From contig CAYXVF010000073.1 in NCBI GenBank assembly GCA_964468125.1, forward strand, positions 1-31,154: 31,154 nt of DNA, in the 5' to 3' direction. Numbering within the stretch: position 1 is the stretch's first letter; each line of letters opens with the position of its first letter. Under the pieces are notes generated by a model. That model was not told the origin of the DNA. It made no database searches and worked only from the letters and a program-made list of their open reading frames with translations. This document shows, piece after piece, positions 15,820-23,476 of this stretch. The stretch is from CAYXVF01 sp964468125 (lineage in GTDB: Bacteria > Myxococcota > XYA12-FULL-58-9 > CAYXVF01). Both the position numbers and the translations under genes were made by a program.

Positions 15820-16672
15820 GCGCTGCGTCGTGACCTGTGCCTTGACCGGGGTCCTCACCAATCCCGCTCAGCACCCTGTTCCAGTGACGGCGAAGGAGAT
15901 GGCCGCCTCGGCAAAGGAGGCCTGCGACGCCGGAGCTGCGGTGATGCACATTCACTTTCGCAACCCGACCCCGGGAATGGGGCACTTGCCGAGCTGGGAT
16001 CCGGAGGTCGCCTTCGAGGTGACCGAGGCGATTCGAGACGCCTGCCCCGGGGTGATCATCAACATGACGACAGGCGTGATCGGTGAAGACCTATCGGGAC
16101 CGATCGCGTGTCTCGAACGGACGCGACCGGAGATCGCCGCCTGCAACGCGGGTACGCTCAACTACCTGAAGACGCGACGCGACGGCTCCTGGGCCTGGCC
16201 GCCCATGGTCTTCGACAACCCGGTCTCCAAGGTGAAGGCGATTCTCGATGCGATGAAGAGCACGGGGACTCGGCCAGAGTTCGAGTGCTTTGACGTAGGG
16301 ATCGTTCGGTCTGTCGGCCTCTACGTCGAGAACGGCATGGCCGAGGAAGCGAACTACAACTTCGTGATGGGCGTCGCGTCGGGGATGCCGGCAGATCCCG
16401 AGCTCCTCGAGCTCCTCGTGAAGTATCGGGGCCCAGACACCCACTGGCAGGTCACCGCCATCGGACGGAGTGAGGTTTGGGCGCTTCACCAGGCCGCGGC
16501 AGATCTCGGGGGAGCACTGCGCACCGGTGTAGAGGACACCTTCTACCTGCCGTCAGGGCAGAAGACGTCCGGCAATGGACCGCTGATCGAGGCGATCGTG
16601 GCCTGCGCCGAGCGCGCGGGCCGAAACATCGCGTCTCCGGTGGAGGCGCGCGAGCAGTTGGGTCTCAAATAG
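15812..16672 (+). CDS. Beta-keto acid cleavage enzyme (BKACE, DUF849 family)
   Basis: The 286-residue TIM-barrel protein matches the BKACE / 3-keto-5-aminohexanoate cleavage family. It has CALTG near the N-terminus, the zinc-binding H46-x-H48 in MHIHFRNP, IGRSEVW around 217-223 and TGVEDTFYL, where E241 is the expected third zinc ligand. These enzymes react a beta-keto acid with acetyl-CoA to give acetoacetate and a new CoA ester. The motif is HFRNP rather than the more common HxRDP. Start ATG 15812 has GGAGGAG upstream and overlaps the biotin carboxylase stop; an in-frame 17-residue extension is rejected. No homologue of this enzyme belongs to the standard Liu or Atu pathways as I know them, so it may replace or extend their terminal cleavage step. 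The substrate is unknown. Confidence 0.9.
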   Translation: MSERCVVTCALTGVLTNPAQHPVPVTAKEMAASAKEACDAGAAVMHIHFRNPTPGMGHLPSWDPEVAFEVTEAIRDACPGVIINMTTGVIGEDLSGPIACLERTRPEIAACNAGTLNYLKTRRDGSWAWPPMVFDNPVSKVKAILDAMKSTGTRPEFECFDVGIVRSVGLYVENGMAEEANYNFVMGVASGMPADPELLELLVKYRGPDTHWQVTAIGRSEVWALHQAAADLGGALRTGVEDTFYLPSGQKTSGNGPLIEAIVACAERAGRNIASPVEAREQLGLK

Positions 16673-16687
16673 AGGAAGGAATCGACC

Positions 16688-17500
16688 ATGGCGAATCTCG
16701 CGGGAAAGACGGTCTTCATCACGGGAGGGAGCCGAGGAATCGGCCTTGCCATCGCAAGGCGCTGCGCCGCCGATGGGGCGAACATCGTGATCGCCGCGAA
16801 GACCGCGGAGCCAAACCCCAAGCTGCCCGGGACGATCCACACGGCGGCGGCGGAATGCGAAGAGGCGGGTGGAAAGGCGCTCGCCGTGCAGGTGGATCTT
16901 CGCAATGAAGAGCAAATCGCAGATGCGGTCGCACAGGCGGTCGACACCTTTGGGGGGATCGACGTGCTGGTGAACAACGCCAGCGCGATCAGCCTGACCG
17001 GCACCCTCGAAACGCCGATGAAGCGCTACGATCTGATGAACCAGGTCAATGCGCGCGGCACCTACGCGTCGTCGCAGGCTTGCCTTCCGCATCTGCTGAA
17101 GGCGGACAACCCGCACATCTTGAACATCTCGCCGCCGCTCAACATGGAGGAGCGCTGGTTCAAGAATCACGTCGCATACACCATGGCCAAATACGGTATG
17201 AGCATGTGCGTGCTCGGCATGGCCGGTGAGTTTCGCGGTAGGGTCGCCGTGAACGCGCTCTGGCCGCGCACCGCGATCGCGACCGTTGCGTTGCGGATGC
17301 TGGGTGGCATGGTGAAGCCAGAGAATTGTCGCACGCCTGAGATCATGGCGGACGCCGCCCACGCCATTCTCGGCAAAGACGTTTCGGTCACCGGCAATTT
17401 CTTCATCGATGACGACGTGCTGCGGGACGCTGGCGTGACCGACTTCGAGAAGTACGCGGTCGCGCCGAGCAACGACTTGCTTCCCGACTTTTTCATCTGA
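16688..17500 (+). CDS. SDR oxidoreductase, HSDL2-like
   Basis: The 270-residue protein has TGGSRGIG (12-19), NNASAISLTGTLETP (96-110), S148 in LNISPPLN, and Y164-TMA-K168. It is strongly reminiscent of hydroxysteroid-dehydrogenase-like 2 proteins, sharing ANIVIAAKTAEPNPKLPGTI, KYGMSM and VNALWPRTAI, but without the C-terminal SCP2 domain of the animal form. The catalytic Ser-Tyr-Lys set is complete, unlike in the SDR that opens this operon. The physiological substrate of HSDL2-like SDRs is poorly defined; relatives occur in fatty-acid and terpene catabolism clusters (AtuG position). AGGAAGG lies 9 nt before the ATG. It shares one base (TGATG) with the next gene. Confidence 0.9.
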   Translation: MANLAGKTVFITGGSRGIGLAIARRCAADGANIVIAAKTAEPNPKLPGTIHTAAAECEEAGGKALAVQVDLRNEEQIADAVAQAVDTFGGIDVLVNNASAISLTGTLETPMKRYDLMNQVNARGTYASSQACLPHLLKADNPHILNISPPLNMEERWFKNHVAYTMAKYGMSMCVLGMAGEFRGRVAVNALWPRTAIATVALRMLGGMVKPENCRTPEIMADAAHAILGKDVSVTGNFFIDDDVLRDAGVTDFEKYAVAPSNDLLPDFFI

Positions 17501-17907
17501 TGCTCGGGACCTGGCGTGGGATCGGGATCTTCGCGGCGGCCTGTCTCGTGGTCGGGGTCGGTTTTGGCTCTCTCTTTCTCGGTCCAGGGCCCAAGGTGCT
17601 GCAGGTCGATCGAAGGGACGACGACATCGAACGCAACCCCTGCACCTTTGCCGAGGACGTCGATGGTGTCGCTTGCCAAGGCAGCGGCGCGGTCTTGACC
17701 GTTCTGACTCCGGGCGTTTCCGAGTGCAGGGTGAGCGTTGGCGGCGTGGACATCGGCCGCGCGCCGCTCTTCAAGGGTTCGGCGCCAACCGGACGCTGCA
17801 GCATCGTCGTGAGCTGCGCCGATGGACATCGCTACTGCGAAGCAGCGGTGTTGCGCGGGGCGGTCCCGCGCAATCTGACCGTAGAGGAGTGGAGCAAGGT
17901 CCCCTGA
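17500..17907 (+). CDS. Cys-rich membrane-anchored protein with PEGA-like domain
   Basis: The 135-residue protein has one N-terminal membrane helix or uncleaved signal (about 8-27, GIFAAACLVVGVGFGSLFLG). The rest would be periplasmic, with six cysteines (C48, C59, C76, C100, C106, C113) that may form disulfides. Residues 74-118 (SECRVSVGGVDIGRAPLF, then TGRCSIVVSC) look like a PEGA-type beta domain, in which a small-residue turn and 'G..PL' precede a 'G.h.v.v..' strand. PEGA domains usually bind surface structures or occur near kinases. Its start overlaps the SDR stop codon (TGATG), which implies coupled translation, although nothing links it to acyl-CoA metabolism. The 79 nt after it contain a weak TAGACT (-10-like) at 17975-17980. 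Confidence 0.7.
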   Translation: MLGTWRGIGIFAAACLVVGVGFGSLFLGPGPKVLQVDRRDDDIERNPCTFAEDVDGVACQGSGAVLTVLTPGVSECRVSVGGVDIGRAPLFKGSAPTGRCSIVVSCADGHRYCEAAVLRGAVPRNLTVEEWSKVP

Positions 17908-17986
17908 AATGAATCGGGTGCGGCTTCGGGCGCAGGGATGCACACCAGCGTTTCGTGTCGGGCGACAGCCACGCTAGACTCGTCTC

Positions 17987-20338
17987 ATGGAGCTCGTTCT
18001 CGGCGCCGGGGAGCACCCGGTCACTCTAGATGCCCGCGGTCTCAGCACGCACGCGGTTCTTCTCGGAATGACCGGCTCCGGCAAGACCGGACTCGGTGTC
18101 GTCCTGCTCGAGGAGCTGCTGCGGGCGCGGGTTCCCTCTCTGATCCTCGACCCGAAAGGGGACATGGGAAATCTCGCCCTCCTCTTTCCGGAGCTCGACG
18201 GTGCGAGCTTCGCGCCTTGGGTCGACCCGCAGGAGGCGCAACGCAGGGGGCTCACACGAGAGGCGCTGGCCGAGGAGGTGGCCCGTCGCTGGCGCGACGG
18301 GCTCGCGAATTGGTCGCTCGACGGGACGACGATCCGCGAGCTGCGGGAGGGGAGTGAGATTCGCATCTATACGCCGGGGTCGCGCGCCGGGATCCCGGTC
18401 AATGCCGTCGGCTCCCTCGCGGCGCCTACGACCGACCTAGAAGACGAGGGCGTCCAGGAGGCGCTTTCAGGGCTCGTGCTGGGTCTCCTCGGCTTGGTCG
18501 AGATCGATGCGGATCCCTTCACGAGTAGAGAGGCGATCCTTCTTTCGAATATCATTCATGACGCCTGGGCCGCAGGCCAGGACCTTTCCTTCGAGAGCTT
18601 GATCGCGTCGGTAGCGCAGCCGCCGATGCGAAAGCTCGGCGTGTTCGAGCTGGAGACGTTCTATCCACGCGATGAGCGCATGAAACTGGCGATGCGCCTC
18701 AACGCACTGGTGGCCTCACCCGCCTTCGCGCCCTGGACCGAGGGAGAGCCCCTAGACGTAGGGGCACTGCTCGAGCCTGTCTCGGGCAATACCCCGGCGT
18801 CGATCTTCTATCTCGCGCACTTGAACGATCGACAGCGCATGTTCTTCGTCACGCTCCTCCTCGGGCAGCTGATCACGTGGATGCGCCAACAATCAGGGTC
18901 CGAGGCCTTGCGCGCGGCGCTCTACATGGACGAAGTTTTTGGCTTCCTCCCTCCCACGGCGAACCCGGCGAGTAAGAAGCCCCTGCTCACGCTCCTCAAG
19001 CAGGCGCGCGCCTTTGGGGTTGGCCTCGTGCTGTCGACCCAGAATCCGGTGGACCTCGACTACAAGGCGCTCTCCAACGCGGGGACCTGGATGATCGGGC
19101 GGTTGCAGACCGAGCGGGACCAGGAGCGGATCGTGGCGGGGTTGGGAAATAACGCGTCCGCGGCGACAATCCGGGGGGCGCTCGGCGCCCTCGAAAAGCG
19201 AGAGTTCGTGCTCTTCGGGACCCGGCATCCAGAGCCGATCCGTTTCTCCACCCGCTGGGCGATGGCCTATCTCCGCGGGCCCATGACCCGGACGGACATC
19301 GAGACCTTGAGCGCCTCCGAAAGCGACGGTCCGGTGACCTCGCCACCATCTGCGCGTGCGTCCGCGCCTGCGTCCGCGAGGCGAAGCACCGGGCTCTCCC
19401 AGATGCCGATCGTTGCCGACGGTGTCCGGGTGCGCTTCGTCGACCCGGGGGCGCCCTGGCTCGAAGAGGTGGGTGGCGACCGGCATGGCTCACTCCTCGC
19501 GCCGCATCTCGCGGCGCGTCTTTCTCTGCGCTTCGATGAGCGAAAGGCCGATCTCGACCACACGGAGGTTTGGGAGGCGATTCTCCCCGTGCGCGATCCA
19601 CTCGAGGTGGCGGGCCACCACGCGGTCGACTTCGATGAACGCGACTTCAGCGAAGAAGCGCCGCGGGCGCAGCTCGCCTATCAGGTGCCGGACGCGCCCC
19701 TTGGCGAGCGACGTTATTTTCGCGATGCGCAGCGAGAGCTCGAGGGCTGGGCGTATCACGAACGAGAGCTCGAGCTGCTCGCCCATCGCGCGCTCGGGCT
19801 CTACCAGCGGCCGGAAGAAGGGGAGAAGGCCTTTGCCGAGCGCTGCGTGCGAGCGGCGGAAGACGCCGCCGATGCGCAAGCAGCAAAGCTGCGGGAGAAG
19901 TACGAAAGGAAGCTCGAACGCCTGCGCGAGCGCCTCGAGCGCGCCGAGCGCAAGCTCGTCGATGCACAGGCCGAAGCGCAGCGACGCAAGAACGAGGAGC
20001 TCGCCTCCGGTGCTGGTGCACTGCTCGATGTGTTCTTGGGAGGTCGGCGCAGCACGAGCTCGATTCTCAAACGCGCCGGGCGCAAGGCGTCGGGCACGGC
20101 TTCCAGGCGTTCGCGGACGCGGCGGAGCGAAGACCGTGCGGCGGCGGCGGCGGAATCGGTCGAAGAAATCGAGGAGCAGATCGCGGATTTGGAAGACGAG
20201 CTCCTGGACGAGCTCGAAGCGCTGAGAAACCGGGCGGAAGCAGCGGCGGGCGCGGTGGAGCAATTCAGTGTCCGGCTGGAGAAGAACGATATTCGCGTGG
20301 AATCGCTGGAGCTCGTGTGGTTGCCGGTTCGGGAATAG
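17987..20338 (+). CDS. HerA/DUF853-like ATPase with C-terminal coiled coil
   Basis: The 783-residue protein has an N-terminal HerA/VirB4-type RecA fold: Walker A GMTGSGKT (27-34), LDPKGDMGNL (54-63), Walker B ALYMDEVFGF (311-320), LLKQARAFGVGLVLSTQNP and a GRLQTERDQERI sensor region. A low-complexity Ser/Ala/Pro linker (about 449-468) leads to a second domain. Two charged coiled coils (about 620-672 and 724-756) flank a GAGALLDVFLGGRR segment. HerA-type ATPases translocate DNA or act with nucleases, but this subfamily, common in large bacterial genomes, has no settled role. No NurA-like nuclease or SIR2 gene is adjacent. An FHA-domain gene follows. No clear ribosome site precedes the ATG at 17987, so a leaderless or weakly initiated transcript is possible. 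Confidence 0.85.
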   Translation: MELVLGAGEHPVTLDARGLSTHAVLLGMTGSGKTGLGVVLLEELLRARVPSLILDPKGDMGNLALLFPELDGASFAPWVDPQEAQRRGLTREALAEEVARRWRDGLANWSLDGTTIRELREGSEIRIYTPGSRAGIPVNAVGSLAAPTTDLEDEGVQEALSGLVLGLLGLVEIDADPFTSREAILLSNIIHDAWAAGQDLSFESLIASVAQPPMRKLGVFELETFYPRDERMKLAMRLNALVASPAFAPWTEGEPLDVGALLEPVSGNTPASIFYLAHLNDRQRMFFVTLLLGQLITWMRQQSGSEALRAALYMDEVFGFLPPTANPASKKPLLTLLKQARAFGVGLVLSTQNPVDLDYKALSNAGTWMIGRLQTERDQERIVAGLGNNASAATIRGALGALEKREFVLFGTRHPEPIRFSTRWAMAYLRGPMTRTDIETLSASESDGPVTSPPSARASAPASARRSTGLSQMPIVADGVRVRFVDPGAPWLEEVGGDRHGSLLAPHLAARLSLRFDERKADLDHTEVWEAILPVRDPLEVAGHHAVDFDERDFSEEAPRAQLAYQVPDAPLGERRYFRDAQRELEGWAYHERELELLAHRALGLYQRPEEGEKAFAERCVRAAEDAADAQAAKLREKYERKLERLRERLERAERKLVDAQAEAQRRKNEELASGAGALLDVFLGGRRSTSSILKRAGRKASGTASRRSRTRRSEDRAAAAAESVEEIEEQIADLEDELLDELEALRNRAEAAAGAVEQFSVRLEKNDIRVESLELVWLPVRE

Positions 20339-20412
20339 CTGCTCGCCTCTTGCTTGCGCCGCTGGTCTGACCCGTGGCACCATCCGGCCTGCACTCAGCA
20401 TTCGGACGTCGC

Positions 20413-20979
20413 ATGCAACACGCCTTTCCTCACGACATCGATCCCTACGGCAAGTACGCGGAGAGCGCCGGCAAGGACGGGTTTCTCGCGCAGTATCCGC
20501 ACCCGTTCCTGCTCTTTGCGCGCTCGCGCTTGTGGGACGCCACGTTCCTGAAGGCGCGCAACATCGACTCGAGCGGTGGCACGGTGGTGGTGAAAAACCC
20601 TACCTATGACACGGAGGGTGGCCTCGCGCTCGTGAGCGGCGTGAAGAAGCGCAACGACGTCGAGTCGACCCAGAAGGGGATCGTGCTTGGCCGCGCGACC
20701 AACAACGACATCGTCGTTCCGGTCGCTTCCGTCTCGAGCATTCACGCGAGCTTCAACGCCCCGGCGCAGGGGGGAGGGGCCTGGACGATCACCGATCTCG
20801 AGTCCAGCAACAGCACCTATTTGAACGACGCGAAGATCTCCGCCTACAGCCCCATGCCCGTGGCAGACGGGGACTACCTGCGATTCGGCGGCAACCTCCT
20901 GTGTTGGTTCATCACGGCCCCGCGCTTCTACGAGCTCCTCCTCAATCCGGACGAGCTCAAGCAACACACGGACCCCTGA
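20413..20979 (+). CDS. FHA-domain protein
   Basis: The protein is 188 residues from ATG 20413; a GTG at 20374 would add 13. The C-terminal two-thirds is a forkhead-associated domain: GIVLGRATNNDIVV (strand with the Gly-Arg pair), SVSSIHASF (Ser and His of the phosphopeptide pocket), and DLESSNSTYLNDAKI (the N-S-T-Y-L-N variant of NGTxxNG). FHA domains bind phosphothreonine peptides, so a Ser/Thr kinase elsewhere in the genome is the likely partner. The N-terminal part (YPHPFLLFARSRLWDATFLK) is not recognised. It lies 74 nt after the HerA-like gene on the same strand and may be co-transcribed with it. Confidence 0.87.
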   Translation: MQHAFPHDIDPYGKYAESAGKDGFLAQYPHPFLLFARSRLWDATFLKARNIDSSGGTVVVKNPTYDTEGGLALVSGVKKRNDVESTQKGIVLGRATNNDIVVPVASVSSIHASFNAPAQGGGAWTITDLESSNSTYLNDAKISAYSPMPVADGDYLRFGGNLLCWFITAPRFYELLLNPDELKQHTDP

Positions 20980-20988
20980 CGAGTTACC

Positions 20989-21178
20989 CTAGTCACCAAG
21001 CAAGTTGTTCATCAGGGTGAGCAAACGCTCGGCGTCGAGCACGGTCACTCAGCGTGTCCTTCGCGGTGACGAAAATTAGCGGCAGCTCGGCCACCTTTCG
21101 GTTCGCATCGCCGCGCACGCGGGTGCAGATCTCAAAACCGTCGAGGTCCGGGAGATTCACGTCGAGGGTCAGTGCGTC
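20989..21178 (-). pseudogene. Remnant of a response-regulator receiver domain
   Basis: On the minus strand from 21178 the frame reads DALTLDVNLPDLDGFEICT, then RVRGDANRKVAELPL and IFVTAKDTLSD. This is the centre of a receiver domain with phosphoacceptor Asp, LPxLDGFE and the conserved Thr. At about 21043 the frame breaks, and the adjoining frame gives VLDAERLLTLMNNLLGD followed by TAG at 20991-20989, which fits a receiver C-terminal helix. About 15-17 residues between them, including the conserved Lys, are missing, and the N-terminal third is absent. It starts exactly at the stop codon of the FAA-hydrolase gene. It is best read as a degraded gene with a 5' truncation and an internal deletion. 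Confidence 0.75.
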
Positions 21179-21848
21179 AGACGATGCGAATATCGATCTC
21201 GCCGACCGCCGTGATTCGTCCCTGGAGGCGGTCGCCTCGCACGACCGGACCCACTCCCTCAGGGGTGCCGGTGAAAATCAGGTCACCTGCTTCGAGGTCG
21301 TCGAAGCGCGACAGTTGAGCGACAACCTCGCGCGTGTCCCAGATCATGTGACTGAGATCGGAGAACTGTCTCTGCTCACCGTTGACCGAAAGTGTGATCG
21401 CTCCGGTCAGCGGTACGGTGCTCGTTCTTCTCAGGGGGCCCACGGGAGCCGACGCCCGAAATCCCTTCGAGAGATCCCAGGGCCAGCCCTTCTCCTTGGC
21501 GAGTCTCTGGAGGTCGCGACGGGTGAGGTCGATGCCGCAGCCGACTGCGTACACGAGGGCGTCCACTTCCTCTGGCGCGATGGGACCCTTTGCGCCCCGT
21601 CCGAGAGCGAGGACCAGCTCGACTTCGTGGTTGAGGTCTCGGGTTTCGCGAGGATAGGGAATCTCCGTTGCCGAGGTGACGGAGCTCAATGGTTTGTCGA
21701 AAAAGGTCGGCGGCACTCGGCTCGGGTCGTCTCCCATTTCGCGGACGTGGGCGGCGTAGTTTTTTGCGACGCAGAAGATCCGCCGCACGGGAAAGCGCTC
21801 TTCCGAGTCGACGAACGGCAAGGTGGGGAGAGGCGCAACTTCGATCAT
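21177..21848 (-). CDS. Fumarylacetoacetate hydrolase family protein (acylpyruvase/fumarylpyruvate hydrolase-like)
   Basis: The 223-residue protein has the FAH fold with divalent-metal ligands E75 and E77 (DLNHEVELVLALG) and D107 (GCGIDLTRRDLQ), plus GWPWDLSKGF and LIFTGTPEGVGPV. This pattern and length fit the FAHD1/YcgM group, which hydrolyses acylpyruvates or decarboxylates oxaloacetate, and the related fumarylpyruvate hydrolases. I chose ATG 21848 because it overlaps the stop of the upstream SpoIIM gene (ATGA). The 79-residue in-frame extension upstream lies inside that gene and reads as a shadow. Operon placement behind two membrane-protein genes is unexpected for a small-molecule enzyme. 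Its stop codon coincides with the start of the receiver remnant. Confidence 0.9.
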   Translation of the reverse strand: MIEVAPLPTLPFVDSEERFPVRRIFCVAKNYAAHVREMGDDPSRVPPTFFDKPLSSVTSATEIPYPRETRDLNHEVELVLALGRGAKGPIAPEEVDALVYAVGCGIDLTRRDLQRLAKEKGWPWDLSKGFRASAPVGPLRRTSTVPLTGAITLSVNGEQRQFSDLSHMIWDTREVVAQLSRFDDLEAGDLIFTGTPEGVGPVVRGDRLQGRITAVGEIDIRIV

Positions 21849-22741
21849 TCCGCGGCCCCTGCGGTGTGTGTGTGCAGAACCTTGACGGTGAGTATCGCAA
21901 GGAGTGCGACCCAGACGATCGCGATCCCGACGTCGACAATGAGCGGCAGGGGTAAGGGGGAGATGAATCCCTCGAACGGGGCGGCCGCGATGACCAGAGC
22001 GATGGCGACGCCAATCATCGGCGTGAGCTCGTGAGCGCGTGCCGCGAGAGCTTCTCTGCGCCGAGAGTCGCTGGGTCGAATCCACGCCATCGCCAGGGTC
22101 CAGCCGATCGCTCCGCTCAGCATGATCGCCGAGAGCTCCGGCACCCCATGGGGACCGAGCCAGCGCATCAGATTCATGAACACCCCCACCTGGAGCGCGT
22201 GCCCTGCGACCGCGCCGAGGAGGGCGCCGTTGTAGCCGATCACGAAGAGTCCGGGCAGACCGCCGAGAACACCGAGGCCGAGAGCGAGGAGACAGGCGCG
22301 CGAGTTGTTGACCGAGTAGAACAGGGTCATGCCCGCGTCGGCGGCCGCGCCACCGCGTTCTCCCCAGGCGTTCTCGGCGATCTGGCCGAGGAGCTGGCGA
22401 GGGACCAGTGAATAGACGGCCGTGGGCTCAACGGCGACCGAGGCCGCCGCGAGCAGTGCGGATCCCAGGAACAACGCCCAACAGCCAAAGAAGGGTCGGC
22501 CCACGCGCAGGAGGCCACGGCGCAGTCGATTGTCGCGGCCCTGTGTGTCGCGACGGTGGAGTCGGGTGTGCATTGCCAACACCGACGAGCTCAATCGCGC
22601 TCTCCTAGATGCGGGCAAACTCGGGCGCGTGAGCTCGCCGACCGCCCACCGATGGTCGCGGATCAAGACGCGCCACTGATCGTCTGGGATGCGAACCCGT
22701 GATTTCGCCGCAGACTCGAAGCGCGACAGTCGATCGCTCAT
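21845..22741 (-). CDS. Stage II sporulation protein M-like (SpoIIM/DUF95) membrane protein
   Basis: The 298-residue protein has a soluble N-terminus (about 1-85) and several membrane helices. It carries SpoIIM-family signatures: NNSRACLLALGLGVLGGLP, GYNGALLGAVAGHA and WLGPHGVPELSAIMLSGAIG. In Bacillus SpoIIM belongs to a septal peptidoglycan-degradation complex, but homologues occur widely in non-sporulating bacteria next to RDD and MoxR/DUF58 genes, where the role is unclear. ATG 22741 overlaps the RDD gene's stop (ATGA), which fixes the start over one seven codons upstream. It is translationally coupled to both neighbours. Confidence 0.9.
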   Translation of the reverse strand: MSDRLSRFESAAKSRVRIPDDQWRVLIRDHRWAVGELTRPSLPASRRARLSSSVLAMHTRLHRRDTQGRDNRLRRGLLRVGRPFFGCWALFLGSALLAAASVAVEPTAVYSLVPRQLLGQIAENAWGERGGAAADAGMTLFYSVNNSRACLLALGLGVLGGLPGLFVIGYNGALLGAVAGHALQVGVFMNLMRWLGPHGVPELSAIMLSGAIGWTLAMAWIRPSDSRRREALAARAHELTPMIGVAIALVIAAAPFEGFISPLPLPLIVDVGIAIVWVALLAILTVKVLHTHTAGAAE

Positions 22742-23439
22742 CGTTTGGTCAGCTCCGTCCACAGGCTCTCATCGTCCAACGCATTCCAGTCGGGCCGGAG
22801 CGTGCGAAAGCGTTCGAGCAGGGTCGCTCGACGTCGCTCGAAGACCTCGGGATCGAGCGCTTCTCGCCGCGAACAGAGCGTGCTCAACGCTTGGCTGAGT
22901 GCCGGGGGAACCCCAGCGAGCTCGCTGCGTCTTCTCGGCTCACCGCCACTCATCTCCCAGGCGTCTGGGGCTTCACTGACCACGAGCGTCCCGGCGACGA
23001 GATCGCCGAGGCGCTGGCTATTCTGAGTCGCCGCGAGAAGGACGAGCCCGAGGCCATAGCTCGCGGGAAGGAAATCCACCAGCCGCAGCAGATTGCGCAG
23101 AACGAGCTGGCCCGCGGTAGCCGGATGCCCGTTGCTGCCGAGGACCCGCAACTTCATCCAGCGTTTTCCGGGGGAAACTCCGCGACCGACGAGCTCCACG
23201 ATCAGGGGGACGACAACGGGGACCGCGATCGCCACCGAGGCGACGACGGCCGTCGAGGCCGCCTGCGCTGACCCGAGGAGAAGCCCCAGGCTGAGAAGGA
23301 CGAGAAGGAGTACCAGAAGAACCAAGGAAAAATCGACAATGGCGGCGAAGCCACGTCGGCCGAGACCCGCCAGCGGGAGATCGACGTATCCGTGCTCGGG
23401 CAGCTCCACGCGAATGACCCCGAGGTGCTCACGTTGCAT
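22738..23439 (-). CDS. RDD-family membrane protein
   Basis: The 233-residue protein has the RDD signature: GLGRRGFAAIVDF (Arg and Asp in helix 1), GRGVSPGKRWMKLRVLGSNG in the loop, and LVLRNLLRLVDFLPASYGLG. Two to three membrane helices lie between about 35 and 165. A cytoplasmic C-terminal tail (about 175-233) is rich in Arg and Glu. RDD proteins are of uncertain function; some act in ion exchange. It is the first gene of the minus-strand operon RDD-SpoIIM-FAH and is divergent from the polytopic membrane gene, with only 37 nt between the start codons, so the two promoters must overlap. Confidence 0.9.
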   Translation of the reverse strand: MQREHLGVIRVELPEHGYVDLPLAGLGRRGFAAIVDFSLVLLVLLLVLLSLGLLLGSAQAASTAVVASVAIAVPVVVPLIVELVGRGVSPGKRWMKLRVLGSNGHPATAGQLVLRNLLRLVDFLPASYGLGLVLLAATQNSQRLGDLVAGTLVVSEAPDAWEMSGGEPRRRSELAGVPPALSQALSTLCSRREALDPEVFERRRATLLERFRTLRPDWNALDDESLWTELTKR

Positions 23440-23476
23440 TCGACGACAGTAGCTGTGTTACGCTCTGGGTTCCACG

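Noticed and set aside
19490..20401. Minus-strand open frame of 303 codons opposite the HerA-like gene
   Set aside because: Shadow of the charged coiled-coil region; no conserved motif.
21849..22085. 79-residue N-terminal extension of the FAA-hydrolase
   Set aside because: It lies inside the SpoIIM gene in another frame, is Arg/His-rich, and the downstream ATG forms an ATGA coupling and matches family length.
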